From the NCBI GenBank assembly GCA_024195265.1, contig JAJLRJ010000002.1, positions 20,565,070 through 20,629,069 on the forward strand: 64,000 nt of DNA. The letters are read 5' to 3'. This document shows positions 1-12,269 of the stretch, piece by piece. The notes below the pieces were generated by a model. That model did no database searches, was not told where the DNA came from, and saw only the letters and a list, made by a program, of their open reading frames with translations. This DNA is from Dendrophyllia cribrosa (Eukaryota > Cnidaria > Anthozoa > Scleractinia > Dendrophylliidae). Made by a program: the position numbers and the translations under genes. Position 1 is the stretch's first letter. Every line of letters begins with the position of its first letter.

Positions 1-1316
1 TTAAAGATATACACAATAATATCTTGGGAGGGTTTGATTCCGAGCGATGAATTCCCATGTATTTTTTTTCAAAAAAGCTTGAAAATTTTTAAAAGAACCG
101 AAAGCATAAAGCACGGTATTGTCTGTTAGGCGTGGCTGGAAATATGTTTAGCCCCCGAAGTAAAACAAACACATTTTTCTTTTTTATACGAGGTTGCTAG
201 AATGCTCCAATTTTATCACGGTTTTAGTACAGAAATAAGTTTATCTCCCGGTATCTAGCGGCAGAAAGCGTCTCATTTGAGAATTTCTGCGAATTTTTCA
301 AAAATAGCTCAACTAAGCGACTTGCAATTTTTTTGAAAAAGTGCTCGTTGCTCGCCACTATTTTTATTTATTTATTTTTTTTTTTTGCCAAAGTGCTCGT
401 TGCTCGCAAGACAGAAATGCTCGTCCTTGTAAAACGATATGTCACACTCTCGAACACTCGGTCGCTCGCGAATGCTCGCAGACCATTCGATACCCATACA
501 GTCTGGAATAAGTTTACTACGGTATTTTATGAATTTCTTTGCGGGAGTAAAATTTTGCGAACCGGTGGTAACTTAATTATTTGCGATTTCTTTAGGGAAT
601 TTCTTTATTATTATCACTTTTTTGCAATTTGCAGCAAGTTGAGTACTCAATGAACCACAAAAAAACTGTAATTAGAAACGACATTTTCATCAACCTGTAT
701 GGTTTTGTTCTGTAACGAAGGCCGACCGTACTGACCCGTACTTAGTCCCAGCTAATGTTTACCACTACTGTCAATCATAATTATGGCGACAAACAGAGCC
801 CTGAAAACAGAAACACAACCCACAAACATGACCTTTTGACCTAGGCCTGTAGAGTTAAGCATCCATATTTCCCGAGACTTCCGCTATGATAAGTGGTAAT
901 GAAAAACGCAACTGTTGAGATGAGTTTTATCTTCAGAGTGCTGGTTATTGTATTAAAAGCGCAGTAAGGGCAGGTGGACGTCGTAGGTGCATGTTTAATG
1001 TCAGGTGCCTACTCAATATTGAAATAAGTTCCTAACAATTTTCAATCTAAATCATCTCGTTTACATTTAAAAATAGCCTACACAACAGGCACTTTTTGGA
1101 AGCGCGAGTCGCGGACCCTCGCCCTTGTCCCCGCTCTCGCCCTCGCCCTCGCGGATCCCTCCCTCGCGGACCCTCGCCCTCGCTCTCGCCCTAGCTCTCG
1201 CGTGACACACGCTCCACGCTCGCTGCCTACTATTCTCGTTCGCGTTCTCGCAAAAGAGCCTGTTGTCAGTAGCCCGTGGGCTCCTGCTGTTGTACAGGCC
1301 AGCATAAATGGTAAAA
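1..1316. other. Intergenic, no gene recognised
   Basis: AT-rich sequence with frequent stops in all frames. I see no splice-bounded exon, protein similarity or RNA gene here. Short motifs containing gctcgttgctcgc recur around 340-470, and a GC-rich simple repeat lies at about 1098-1205. Confidence 0.5.
1098..1205. repeat. CCCTCG-type GC-rich minisatellite
   Basis: Imperfect tandem copies of a 6-bp CTCGCC/CCTCGC motif, far more GC-rich than its surroundings. The Arg/Ala/Glu-rich open frames on the minus strand here are by-products of the repeat. Confidence 0.75.
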
Positions 1317-1440
1317 AGCGCTAGCCCTTCGTCGGAGTGGATTCGCTCCAACGAAGGGCTAGCGCTCGAAACGTCAGCTTTCTCGAATCTTTTTACGGTG
1401 GCTAATTTACCTTATCGACTCAGTCGATAAAACCAAATTC
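1317..1440 (+). mobile_element. Penelope-like element 3' end with 50-nt hairpin
   Basis: A near-perfect inverted repeat (21-bp arms, 8-nt loop, one mismatch) spans 1317-1366. It runs into CTCGAAACGTC and then a stretch ending in GATAAAACCAAA. The GAAACGTC block next to a CGAAGGG/AGCGCTC stem is the form of the minimal hammerhead ribozymes known at Penelope-like element ends, although the CUGANGA box is not intact here. A more decayed copy of the same tail lies at 5440-5590. No reverse transcriptase is attached, so this is a 5'-truncated fragment. Confidence 0.5.
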
Positions 1441-1827
1441 TTCAGCATAAATGGTGATTGGTGGAGTAATTTTTTGGGAAACATTTTGGCGGACTATTTT
1501 TCCGTGGAAAAGAACACGGGAGAACACATGCCTACCCGCGTACATAATCACACACCTGTACTCCTGCGGCTTGACGAATAAGTGCAATATTGACATTTGC
1601 TTACATGAGGTATTTATTTGTCAGAAGCTGCTGACTTGTTCGAGGCTCAAATATGGCAGACAGATGAGGAGTGGTCGTGATGTCGTGACTTTGTGACAAT
1701 AGTTTGCGATTTGTTTGAAATGAAGTTTATTTGAAGATAAAGTCAGGATGTTCGAACAACTTCATCATTATCAACCTCCTGAGTGGGCTTCATCGTTGAA
1801 AAATATTCCACAGCACTTTGTTAAAGT

Positions 1828-4800
1828 ATGGCATTTGAAATCCCGGGTTTGAAAATAATATGCCTTTTTATATGCACATGTCATCGGCTTCCCCGCCCAA
1901 GCTATTTACTCATATGGCTGGGATTTCATTGGGACGGATGCTTAATTAAAGGAAAGCGATTTCTAACAGCAGCTGTTGCTAAGAAAGATTTCTTTGTATG
2001 CAGCACACTCTCAAATGAGGCCGCCATTTTGCTTGCAGCTTGCACAGCGGGACACTCCAATCCACCCATGGAACATCCCAAATCTTCCAAAAGAATTTTC
2101 TTTGTCCATCAAAAGAGATGATATGACTGGAAGCACGCTGTCTGGAAATAAGGTGCAGACATCAGAATTTGTTGATACCTTTTTATTCACAAGAATTGTG
2201 AAGCAATGCTACATCTACATTTTGTATACTTTTAATCGCAATTTATCCCATTTCATAAAGTTGTGGGCAGGGTGGGTTGGGGGGTGGGGAGGGGGGAGGG
2301 GTCACAAGTTTTATATTTACTAACCCTATGTCATGGGAAACTCAATGGGGATTAGTGCTCCGGACCTTTGAATGAGCTACAGATATTTCAATCTACAAGA
2401 TTTGAACAAACTTAAACCCCAACTGTTTTATGTGGCAGGAATTTGTTCTTTTTAATATTTGCAGTTCATTCACATGAGAATGTGAGATTTTTTCGGAGGG
2501 GAAGAAATGTTTGTTATTGGTATTAATGGGTTCTCAGTATAAAGAGGTCAACAAACAACAAAATTGGTAAGCTCTCTGCTGGGACCAAGAAAACTGGCCA
2601 TCATAATTGATGTCCATATTAATTTGGTCATGTATGTAAAGCAGGATGACCACAGGCCTACCATCCTCTGTTTGAGTTCTTTGCATAAATTATAATCAGA
2701 TGTATTGGTTAATAGACTAGAAAGATAATTTTATAATTTATTACTGTTGAGCAAGTCAAACCATTATTTCAAAATGCAGCTTTCGTGAGCTTCAAATACT
2801 CAAAATAAATACTGAAAAACAAACAAGAACAATAGAGCGTTTTCACTCACGTGACCTTCAGTCCCATGGGACTCAAATGACAAAGGCCATGGCAGCCATG
2901 TTGGTGTTCCTAACAAAAGAAGTTAATTAAAATTCTTTTGTACGGGAACACCAATATGGCGGCTATGATGTCAAGTGAAAACGCTCTATATCATACTGAA
3001 AGTCATTTCAAGAGTTTTTCATTTCATTTTCATTTCACTTTGAAACATAAAGTGCTCACATACAACTGTGCTGAGAGCCACAGCAGATCAATCACATTTC
3101 ATGGGTGGGGAAATCAATGGGCTTACATTTTTTGTCGCATTTTAATATTCTTTATTCACTGAACAAGTTGAAAATCGGGCAGATGTTAAGCCGGTGCAAT
3201 AGTTACCAGAAATTTTTTTTATTAGACTGCTAGCTGTCCCTTTTTAGTCAGTTGAGTAGGTGAGCGATTCATGAAACAAGCTTGGCTAGCTGGCCGGAGC
3301 AAGGGAATGAGGCCGATCAGGGCCCCCGCGGCTTGTATTAGTTTTATTTGCTCACCCACTCAACTATCCAGAGAGGGACTGCTGACAGTCTAATTTCTTT
3401 TTATTTATGTATTGAAATTATTTGACTCTGTAGTTGTAATTGTTTAATTTTTTCCAGGTTCGTAAGTTGGAGTTTCTTTTGGCCTATGCTATACATAAGA
3501 ATTGTGACACAGTTTTGACATGTGGTGGGCTGCCTTCCAATCACTGTAGGACCACTGCAGTTGCTGCAAGACAACTTGGCTTAAATTGTTATTTGTTCCT
3601 AAGGAGTCCTGAACAGGCAAGTTATTTGAGTTAACCTGAATTTTGTTTCTGGGTGGTTAACTAATGCATTCTTCAGTTGGCAGGGCTGGCATTCAAACCC
3701 TGGACAAGGATGCCAAAATACTCCAAAGATCCTAACTGGAGTACTTCCTCTTGTAAAACATGATGAAATGTCTTTGTTTCATTTTAACTGGATGGTTGCA
3801 AATTGTCAGAAAACAAGCAATTTGACTGCCAACATCTGAAAATAATCTCCTTTTATTAGTATGTTACTTGACAAAATAAAAATATATCCTCCACAATTGT
3901 TGGAGTAATTTGGCAGCATTGTCCAAGGGTTTCTACAGATGCGCGCCCTACCACTTTGAAAGTGGAGGAGATGCTGGGGACGAGGTCCCACCCCATGTGA
4001 CTCACTTATCTTGCATCCAATCTCCTCTTTTCTCAAAATCCAATAAATAGTGACAGTACAAGCCAGTAACCAACTTTTAATGCCACCACAAGGCTGAAAG
4101 ATTATCTTGTTATTTCTGCCTCTAATGTTCTTCTTTAATTCAGATAACAGACATTGGGTGTAAAGGGAACCTTCTTATAAGCCGAATGGCTGGTAGCCAC
4201 ATCATTGTCGTTCCTGAGCTGAAATACAAATCTGGTCTGAAACAAATGATGGAAAAGATGGAAGAAAAGTTGTAAGTTATACAATAAAAGAGAACATCTT
4301 TGATTTTGTATTAATATTTGTTTCCAAAGTTCCAGCAGTTGTTATTGCTCTGCTATTTTTACTGGTCAAATACTGGTAGCCCATAATGACAGCCCCCTTC
4401 CATCTATTAGAAATCCTGTTTGAAATATTTCTCAGTTAAACTTTGTAATAATTTAGACTGTCTGTAAGCCACCACTACCACCACATAAGTGCCAATCTTT
4501 TCTGGTACAGCAGTGGCCGTTCCAGGGAAGGACCCCCCCCCCCTTTCCTGCCCCACCCTTACTTTGGGCAAAAAAATAAGATCCAAAGGGTTTGAAAAAA
4601 TCTTTTCAATCATTTTCACTTCCCCCGCCTAGCAATGGAGTTCTGCCACTGTGGTGGGTGGACACTTACTAGAGTACTTACAAAGGTAGGAGTATTTCTA
4701 CTCCCACTTGGATAGGAAGGTTCTGAGATAGCCAAGGTTGTCTCCATTGTTCAGTTATAACTTTGCCAGTACTAATTCAATCCATACACCTGCAATGTGT

Positions 4801-7800
4801 AGACAGGCAATGAAGAGTTTTAGATTGTTGTCAATAAAATGAAAAAAGGTTTATTTTCTAAGGAAACACCACAATACCAAAGTGGCTTTTAAACTGATAG
4901 TCAGAGTTAAAGGGTAAAATATTTTATACTAGTAAAGTGCCAGTGCCTATCTCCATTAGAAGCAACAAGGAGCCCAATAAGCTTCTAAACTGGCTTGTTT
5001 GGTCTCAGTTTCCACCCGGTTATTATTTTACAGTTTTGTATTAGCATTCTACAATATACAATCTAGAATCTATTAATATGCACAGTCCAGTCCACATTTT
5101 CATTTTCATTCCACAGCCCGTTTCAAGCACTCCTTAGGGACAGACTATTTTATTGTTAAGGGCAGGGGAGTTGGGCAATTACCAAAAAAAAATTCCTGCA
5201 CAGCAAAAGTAAAGAAGAAAAGAAATGCACAGCAAGCCAAAGGAAAAAGGGTATGGAACAACCCCAAAAAAAAAATTCTTGTACAAAATGAAGACGGAAA
5301 AAAAAATCATTATCAGAAAAATTGCCGAACACCACCCACCCAGTTTCTGTAGCATGAACTGAACTAGGAGTATTGCTACTCCCCCCCTCGCCCCCCCCTT
5401 CCCCCTGGATGTGATGCTAGTCCATTGCATGGTTACCCCTCAGGCCAAGCATTGACATTTCGAACACAAGCCCTAATCGTCAGAGTAAATTGCTGATGAA
5501 AAGCCAGTGCTTGAATTGTCATCTTTTGAATTTCTTTATGGTGGCCAATTTACTGTATCAACTCAGTTGATAAAACCAAATTTTGGTGTCAGCAAGCAAT
5601 CTTTCCCTGTGTTTATTCATTTAGAAGACGGCAAGGTTTGTCTCCCTATGTGGTTGAGGTTGGAGGATCTTCTTACACTGGGATGTTTGGCTACTTGACG
5701 GCATTTCAAGAAATGATGAATCAGGTAAATATTTCACCATATTCTATGATATTTTTCTATTATGTGTGTGTGGCCGAGATCAGTTGAATTGTGCAATGTT
5801 ATCGGTTGTCTGAGCAGTTAAGATTTTTTTTATCTGGACTAACTCACTCACTCACGTTTCATTTGTAAAGGTTGCACATGTTCAGTCACACATGTTTTCT
5901 AATAAGGCCATATTTTGCAAGCTGTTTGCGATAGATAGTAAGCGCAAATATCTCTGGGGGGCAGGGTGATTGGGGGGGGGAGAACTCTAAAATCATAATG
6001 ATGGGGGTGGTCGTTGTATCTCTTAGAGGGAAAAATTTGTAGATTGGTACCGCTGAGGGTGCTACAATCTGAAATGACTATGGTTACAACTACAACGGTA
6101 CCATTGAGCCTAAAATTGATATCATAATTAACATTTTATCTATGTTTGTGATGTGAAGTTTTTAGGTATTATATAAGCAATATCCCCTCCACTAGGTGTA
6201 AGAAATCTTAGATATAAGGGATAAACAGATTATGAGGAGCCGGACACTAAATGAGGCCCAGCCAGGTTTGCAGGCCGTCGATGCTCAAAGAATTTTGTTG
6301 ATTTTAGAATGTGTTAGAAGATTTTGATGACATAGTTCTTACTGTGGGCAGTGGGGGATCTGCAGCAGGAATTGCCATAGCTAATTACCTGACAGGATCC
6401 AAACTCAAGTAAGCGGTTAAGTAATATAATTGGCAGGCAGTGGGTAATTTGACTGAGTCATAAGTGGCTCTCACTTTTTCTGAAAGCATGCCGCGCAAAT
6501 TAGCAAACACAACATGAATAAAAAATTAGCAAACACAACATGAATATGCAGGGAGGGTTCCCGCTTATGATCAGCATTTTCAGTATCCCTGTCACGCAAT
6601 ACGGACATATCCCCCCACCAGGGTGGACCACCAGAGAACAAACATCTCAAACATCTTGTAAAAAAAAGAGTAGGCCAGTTCCAAGTCTGGGAGCAGCGGT
6701 CCATATCCTGTAGAAGATTTGGATCGGAGTCCCAAATCTATACCCCTCATATCTGTAGTCCGTCGTACCTAGTTATCTATTTGAGGTCACCGGATCACGT
6801 TAGCAGCACGCCATTGCATTAGAAACAAACAGCCCGTTTGGTCCAAGTTTGAAAGTTCAAATAAACCAAATTTTGTTTCGAAAACGACGAATTAAAGAGC
6901 ATGTCTTTGCTTGTCTATATAAATGCGAATGAAATGAGAGAATAAATGAGAGAAAACGGGATGACGTAATGCTTTAAATTTGTACGTTGTGACCTGTGAT
7001 TCAGGGGAAAGTACAATGCATTCATTATTGCGTGCCATGAATTGCATCATCACTTAAAAGCATGTGCCGACACGTTGTTTTGTCAAACGCATTTCGTCTC
7101 CTAAATTCAAATCATTTAGACAGAAAAACTTTCTTTACGTTGCAGAATTTTAAACGTAATTTTGCGTACGTTAATATTTCGGTGTCTTGTGTTGGCTGTA
7201 CAAAATTCGGATGTTTGTTATGTTAAGCTGGCCACGCGAAAAGCGGATGTGTGGGGCGAGTCACCCAAGGGAAAAAAACTTGCATTTTATAAAGTGGAGC
7301 TTCGCTGTGTTTTGTCTCGTCCTTACAGATGCCATGCTGTAAATGTGTATGACAGTGGTTCGTACGTTTACGACAAGATTAATGAAGAGCTCAGGACAGG
7401 GGGACTTGATGTTCAAGCAGAAAATATCATCGATGTTATTAATGGACATCACGGGAAGGGATATGGCGTATCCTGCCAAGAGGAGCTGGGTCAGTCAACT
7501 CCCGTTAATATAGAGCGTTTTCACTCACGTGACCTCCAGTCCCGTGGGACTCAAATGACAAAGGCCATGGCAGCCATGTTGGTGTTCCTAACAAAAGAAG
7601 TTAATTAAAATTCTTTTGTACGGGAACACCAATATGGCGGCTATGACGTCAAGTGAAAACGCTCTATAACGTAGACCCATAATTAATGGCTGGATTTGAT
7701 GCAAAAAAAAAAAAAATTGAAAGGAAAACATCGCATAGAGCTATCCAGAGAGAAGGCGTCGAAGGCGTGTGCTATTGTAGACTTTTTTCGAATGTTTTCA

Positions 7801-10800
7801 TTGAAATAGGTGTTGAATTGAAACGCACAAAGCATGTTTGATTTGTTTTAGTAGCTAAAAACAATTTTCTAGGTTTCCAGAGAGTTGTGTTGTTTTTAAC
7901 AGTCAGAACGTGTGTAGTATCATGTTTATATTATTTGTTATGTGGCATGCAGACTGAATCGGAAAAACTTGGTAAACAGAATACCGATGAATTATAAAAT
8001 GGCCACTGGCAAAGTTCCTGAGCCCTTTTTACAAGAGTCAGATTAAAAATAAAACAAACAAACAAAAAACAGGTTAAATTGTGTTAGTGGTTTTCAAAAA
8101 ATACTGCTTATACTGACCAAAAATATATCGTTGCAGAGAATGTTATGGAGATTTCCAGGAGCACAGGAATATTGGTAGACCCGGTATACAACATTAAGGC
8201 GATTAGAGGAATGCTATCAGAGATGAAAAATAATCCCGGAAGATTTAAAGGCCGTAGAATTCTCTATATACATACTGGTACGTGAATTCTGTCTCCATTC
8301 ATGTGGAAGCTACGCGTTGAATGGAGTCCAATGCGTATACAGGCTTTTGATTAAACGTTGTCATTGATCAGTCTCATCCCTACGCGACCAGACCGAAACG
8401 GATTATGGAGAGAAACCAATTCACATTCAACAACTGCACATTATCAAAATACGGAACGTCCTTAAAGTGCCTATGAAATGAATTTTTTTTCTTCGTTTTT
8501 CATTAGTTTATTATGTCCAAAGAACAAAAACAATAATCATTTCCCGAGGAAAAGAAAGAAAATCGGTTTTTTAGCCCCTCGAAGATGCGTCACTTCGGTT
8601 GAAAAGTGGCTCCAATTTTTAGAGAGCCTGGGGGCGAGTGGGCGTGCGTGATGACGTAAATTACGTAAATAGTATGACACATTGGTTTGTTTACGCTATA
8701 ATTCCCTTGGAATCCTTTAGCGTGATGGTCATTTTGCCAACGTTTTTGGCTGTACAAATGTCAGACAGCGCCTAATTTGTTTCTTTGCAGTCCTCTGAAG
8801 GTGAAGAGGATCAGTTTCGGATCACTCTTGATCAACTGAAATGATCGTGTCCACTGTAGTTTTGCCGTAGCGAGACGAACCAACTGTGCCGCTTAAGCGA
8901 AGGAAGTGAACATGAAGAAGACGGACTTTGATCATTTAGATTATTGAACGTGAAAGGTATAAATTTCAGTAGCACAGCGTCTCAGTGGTTCGCCAGTTGA
9001 GTTGTAAGCTTATTGAACGCAGAGGCGTTTTTGTTATTTCTTTTTAGTGGCTCGTTGACTAGCGTTTATCGAACGCGAACGATATATTTGTAGTACAAAC
9101 AATCATGATATTAGCGCATTAGCGACTCGGCCGTTCTTCTCTGAAGTTCATTGATCGCGCGTGGAGGTTATGAACTAATTTTATCGGCTTGGCAATTCGC
9201 TCGTCTACTTAAAGTTCTTTTTTCAATGCGAAGGATATGTATTGGCGGCTTGCTAGTTGAAAGTTTCTAAATTATACTGATATGTTATGCATATCCGAGG
9301 TGGTGTTTTTCAGGCGGCTTGCTGAATTTAATGTGAATGGTGTATTTTTAGCGGCAAGGTGCCTTGATAGCGTATTTTTTATTTATTTATTCAAAATGTT
9401 TGAACTCAAGTATATGCGTAATAATTATGCTTCTTAGTTCAGTGTCTTGCCAGCGATTGATCGTTTCTGGAAATTTTAACCACTTGGCGGCTTGTAAGTG
9501 AGTTCAAAGTATTGTGTTTACATTTATGTCTGATTTATATTTCATTGTATAAAAATTGATCTGATCGAACACGCAATGATTCAGCGATGTATTTTGTTTC
9601 GAATAGTCTTACGCATTTGTACGTGTAGATTTTTGATAGATGTTCCGTAGAATAGACGCCTTCCAGTGAACACTTGCGTCGCTGCACTTTGAATTTTATA
9701 ATTCGGAATACCGTATAAACATTTATATTACTCGCCAGTCAGTGCCGATCGAGTCAGTATATTTTTGTAGGCCTCACTGACTTCGACGGCTCTCCAGTCG
9801 AGCCGAGGCTTGAAGGAACTTCCAAACAGGATATGGATTGGGAAAATTATGCTTGATTAAACGGCCTCACCGGCCGGAATGTTATTTTCTTTTGCAAAAT
9901 AATATTAATTTTAACAATAAGCGCTTTCATTGAAAACAACATCGCTTGACGTACCCTTTCCGATGTCGACGAACAAATTTCGTGTATTTCGCCGGCCTAT
10001 TTTCCTCTGGAGCAAAATAAAGCTTTGTTACACCCTCTGTTATCGAAGAATTCTAATATCTCGTATGTTTGAGGCCGCTCGCCACATAATATTGGTCCAC
10101 CTCTAGCGACGTCTCTTGTCAGCTCTCTTGTTCTCTATATTCCCGCAGCAGTTTGTACAACTATTTACGTCACAGTGTAATATGACACTGGTTTTGGCCG
10201 CGCACAAATTGGAGCCACTTTTTAGCGCCAACAACCTAACTTTGAGACCATAAAAAAAGCATTTCGCATCGTCCCTAACACTTTAAACCTTTTATTCCAA
10301 GGTCTAAAAAGGTGAAACTTTCGATACATCAAAAAATAAATTTCATTTCATAGGCACTTTAACGGAATATGTATCGAAGCGAGTCTTGTTATCTTTGCGT
10401 AACACGCGAAGACAAACGTGAGTTTTGTTCTCCATTGTAAACGCGATAGACAATAATTAATCATGCATTTTAATTCACTCATACTCCCTTTCGGTCTGGT
10501 CGCGTAGGGGTAAGACCGATCAATGACAACGTTTAATCAAAGGACTGTATCTCCATGATATTGTATCAATACGCATAATTGTGTGATGTAACGCAGGAAT
10601 ACTTCGATCTCTAAAAGACCAACGGCACCGGCTAAAATGTTCAATTGACTGGAAGAAAAGGCAAGAAACCGCATAAGAGAATCCCGCTGCTGGTACACTG
10701 GACCCTTGAGGATCTACTTCATCCAAAAATCAATATTTCAAGACCGTTGAGATTGGCGCTAACCCAACTGTCGAAACTTATCAGCCATGTACGTCTACTG

Positions 10801-10997
10801 AGAGAAAATGAAGTAAGATCATTTCAAATGATCTTACTTCTTGGGTCTACTTAATGTTATTGTTTTTTTTATTTGCAGGAGGAGTGTTCGGTTTGTATGA
10901 TGGACGAATAGATCCGCTAATCACAAGCTCGGAATCCGCGGTGGGCGCAAATCCTGTTTGTTGCTGGGGAGACATAAATGATCCTATACCATGTTGA
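1828..10997 (+). CDS. D-cysteine desulfhydrase / ACC deaminase-family PLP enzyme, nine exons
   Basis: Predicted exons: 1828-1846, 2004-2152, 3458-3616, 4144-4271, 5625-5724, 6308-6408, 7329-7489, 8137-8277, 10879-10997. They join in frame to 1077 nt (358 residues plus stop). The family is fold-type II PLP enzymes that cleave D-cysteine to pyruvate, sulfide and ammonia, or deaminate ACC. Visible marks: [20 protein letters not shown], with the PLP-binding Lys at about residue 56 split by an intron; GGLPSNHCR at 79-87; [25 protein letters not shown]; the phosphate-binding loop [12 protein letters not shown]; and C-terminal [13 protein letters not shown] and [12 protein letters not shown]. Length fits the family. 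No targeting peptide is obvious, so it is probably cytosolic. Oddities: usual GGIQSNH reads GGLPSNH, and intron 3 has a GC donor (CAG|gcaagt). Exon 1 (19 nt) is the least certain; ATG 2015 is an alternative start. Desulfhydrase and ACC deaminase cannot be separated by eye. Confidence 0.88.
2833..2990 (+). mobile_element. MITE family A, copy 1 (158 bp, palindromic)
   Basis: Starts TAGAGCGTTTTCACT and ends AGTGAAAACGCTCTATA, with TA at both edges. The inner part is also largely self-complementary (CCATGGCAGCCATGTTGGTG against CACCAATATGGCGGC). Further copies are at 7509, 14371, 31684 and 40133. It lies in intron 2 of the desulfhydrase gene. TA flanks suggest a Tc1/mariner-type or similar transposase. 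Confidence 0.85.
3221..3394. mobile_element. MITE with ATTAGACTG termini
   Basis: Left end ATTAGACTGCTAGCTGTCCC matches the reverse complement of the right end (AGGGACTGCTGACAGTCTAAT). Similarity continues inward over GTTGAGTrGGTGAGC. About 174 bp, no coding capacity. It sits 63 bp upstream of desulfhydrase exon 3. Confidence 0.7.
5440..5590 (+). mobile_element. Decayed Penelope-like 3' tail
   Basis: The stretch from about 5535 to 5580 (GGTGGCCAATTTACTGTATC followed by AACTCAGTTGATAAAACCAAAT) matches the tail at 1395-1437. A degenerate CTGATGAAAAGCCAGTGCTTG precedes it where the other copy has its hammerhead-like block. It ends about 35 bp before the splice acceptor of desulfhydrase exon 5. 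Confidence 0.5.
7509..7668 (+). mobile_element. MITE family A, copy 2
   Basis: Same family as 2833-2990 and same orientation, flanked by TATA. It begins only 20 bp after the splice donor of desulfhydrase exon 7 (exon end 7489), so the donor has survived an insertion at very close range. Confidence 0.85.
8347..10543. mobile_element. Two nested inverted-repeat elements in desulfhydrase intron 8
   Basis: Outer pair: 8347-8402 and 10485-10543 are about 57-bp inverted repeats containing ACGCGACCAGACCGAAA. Inner element 8462-10362 starts TTAAAGTGCCTATGAAATGA and ends with its reverse complement, so the termini carry TTAA. The inner 1.9 kb holds no frame with recognisable similarity. The likely reading is a TTAA-targeting non-autonomous element inserted inside an older palindromic one. 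Confidence 0.65.
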
Positions 10998-11071
10998 ATG
11001 TGTAGCTTTTTTTTAACTTTTTTTAAGACTTGTAAAGTTCTCAAGTTATTTTGTTAGGGGAACGCATGTTC

Positions 11072-11480
11072 TTAAAGTGCCAGTTCGATCGAACTTTTAA
11101 ATTTAATTTTTGTGCATTTTTCGGAAGGGTATAATGTATTTAGTAACCTGTCCAAAAGGTTTTTTTTTTCAATCCGATCAAGTGAAAACGTTTTTTTCGG
11201 CCGTACTTTTCGCATTATCCATTAAATTTGTATCAGTCCTGAAATTCCAAAAGATAGCCAGCGAAAGTGACGTCAAAATTACCCTTTTACAGGAGGGAAA
11301 ATTAGAAATAGGCAAATTTAATGGCAGCTGGGCAAATGCGAAACGTACGGCCGGAAAAAAAAGGTTTCCCCTAGATCGGATTGAAAAACAGTTTGAACAG
11401 GTTACTAAATACATTATTTCCTTTCGAAAAGTGCAAAAAAGCGAAATTTAAAAATTTGATCGAACTGCCTTGTGGCACTC
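11072..11480. mobile_element. MITE with about 80-bp terminal inverted repeats
   Basis: Left end (from TTAAAGTGCCAGTTCGATCG) and the reverse complement of the right end share roughly 80 bp, including ATAATGTATTTAGTAACCTG. It lies 75 bp beyond the desulfhydrase stop codon and may provide 3' UTR sequence. The two open frames on opposite strands here mirror each other because of the palindrome and are not genes. Confidence 0.75.
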
Positions 11481-12269
11481 AAGTACAAGGAAATCACCTT
11501 ATTCCTTGTTCCACGTTATCGCATCAGAAAAATAAAGCAGTGGATTTACTAGACGCCGTATACCACTCGTTAAACGAGCGTCAGCATAAAAAAAATAAGT
11601 GCTGAATGTCTTTTATTTGAATGGTGACAATCACTTCATTCACAGACGCAATAGTTAGAAGCACGTTAATATTCAATCAATCAATCAATCATTTAAACAC
11701 ATAAAGCCAAGGAGTTAAAAAAAAACTCGTAAAAAACGCGCACATATAATAAATCTATCTTTTTAAAATTACATCTAATGTATAAAAACGAATATAACTA
11801 TTGCAGGCTTAAAACATATCAATAAGTTGGATTAAAAAGTAGAAATTATAAAGTTACAAGCAGTTTATAAATGCGGCTTCATTGCTAAGCTAATTAAAAA
11901 GCAGAAATTAAGTTTCTAGGAGAGTTAAAGGTCCACTTCATTAAGCATTATTTTGAATTTCTTTTTATTAGGAGTTGCGCGAACTTTAGCGAGTGGATTG
12001 TTCCATAGATGGCTAGTAATGTACGCGTACGAATTCTTTAACCAGTTTGAATTAAATCATCATTTTGGTATTAAAACTCTGTTATTGTAAATGACGAGCT
12101 TTAATCTAGTTTAGGCCAGTTGCTAAGAAAGTCAAACTTTCGCTGGCGTACTCATTTTTCCTGTAGGGGGATAAACACACTGCATTTGAAATTCCCACAA
12201 TCAGAGACCCCCAATTTCCCTAGTGACACTTGAATGTGTCACCGTCCAAAGGTCTACACTTGTAGGCGT
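11481..12269. other. Intergenic, no gene recognised
   Basis: AT-rich sequence without coding similarity, including short CAAT-type repeats near 11675. Nothing I can support. Confidence 0.4.

Noticed and set aside
333..653. 106-codon frame near the left edge
   Set aside because: Low-complexity AT-rich translation, no similarity, no splice or promoter context.
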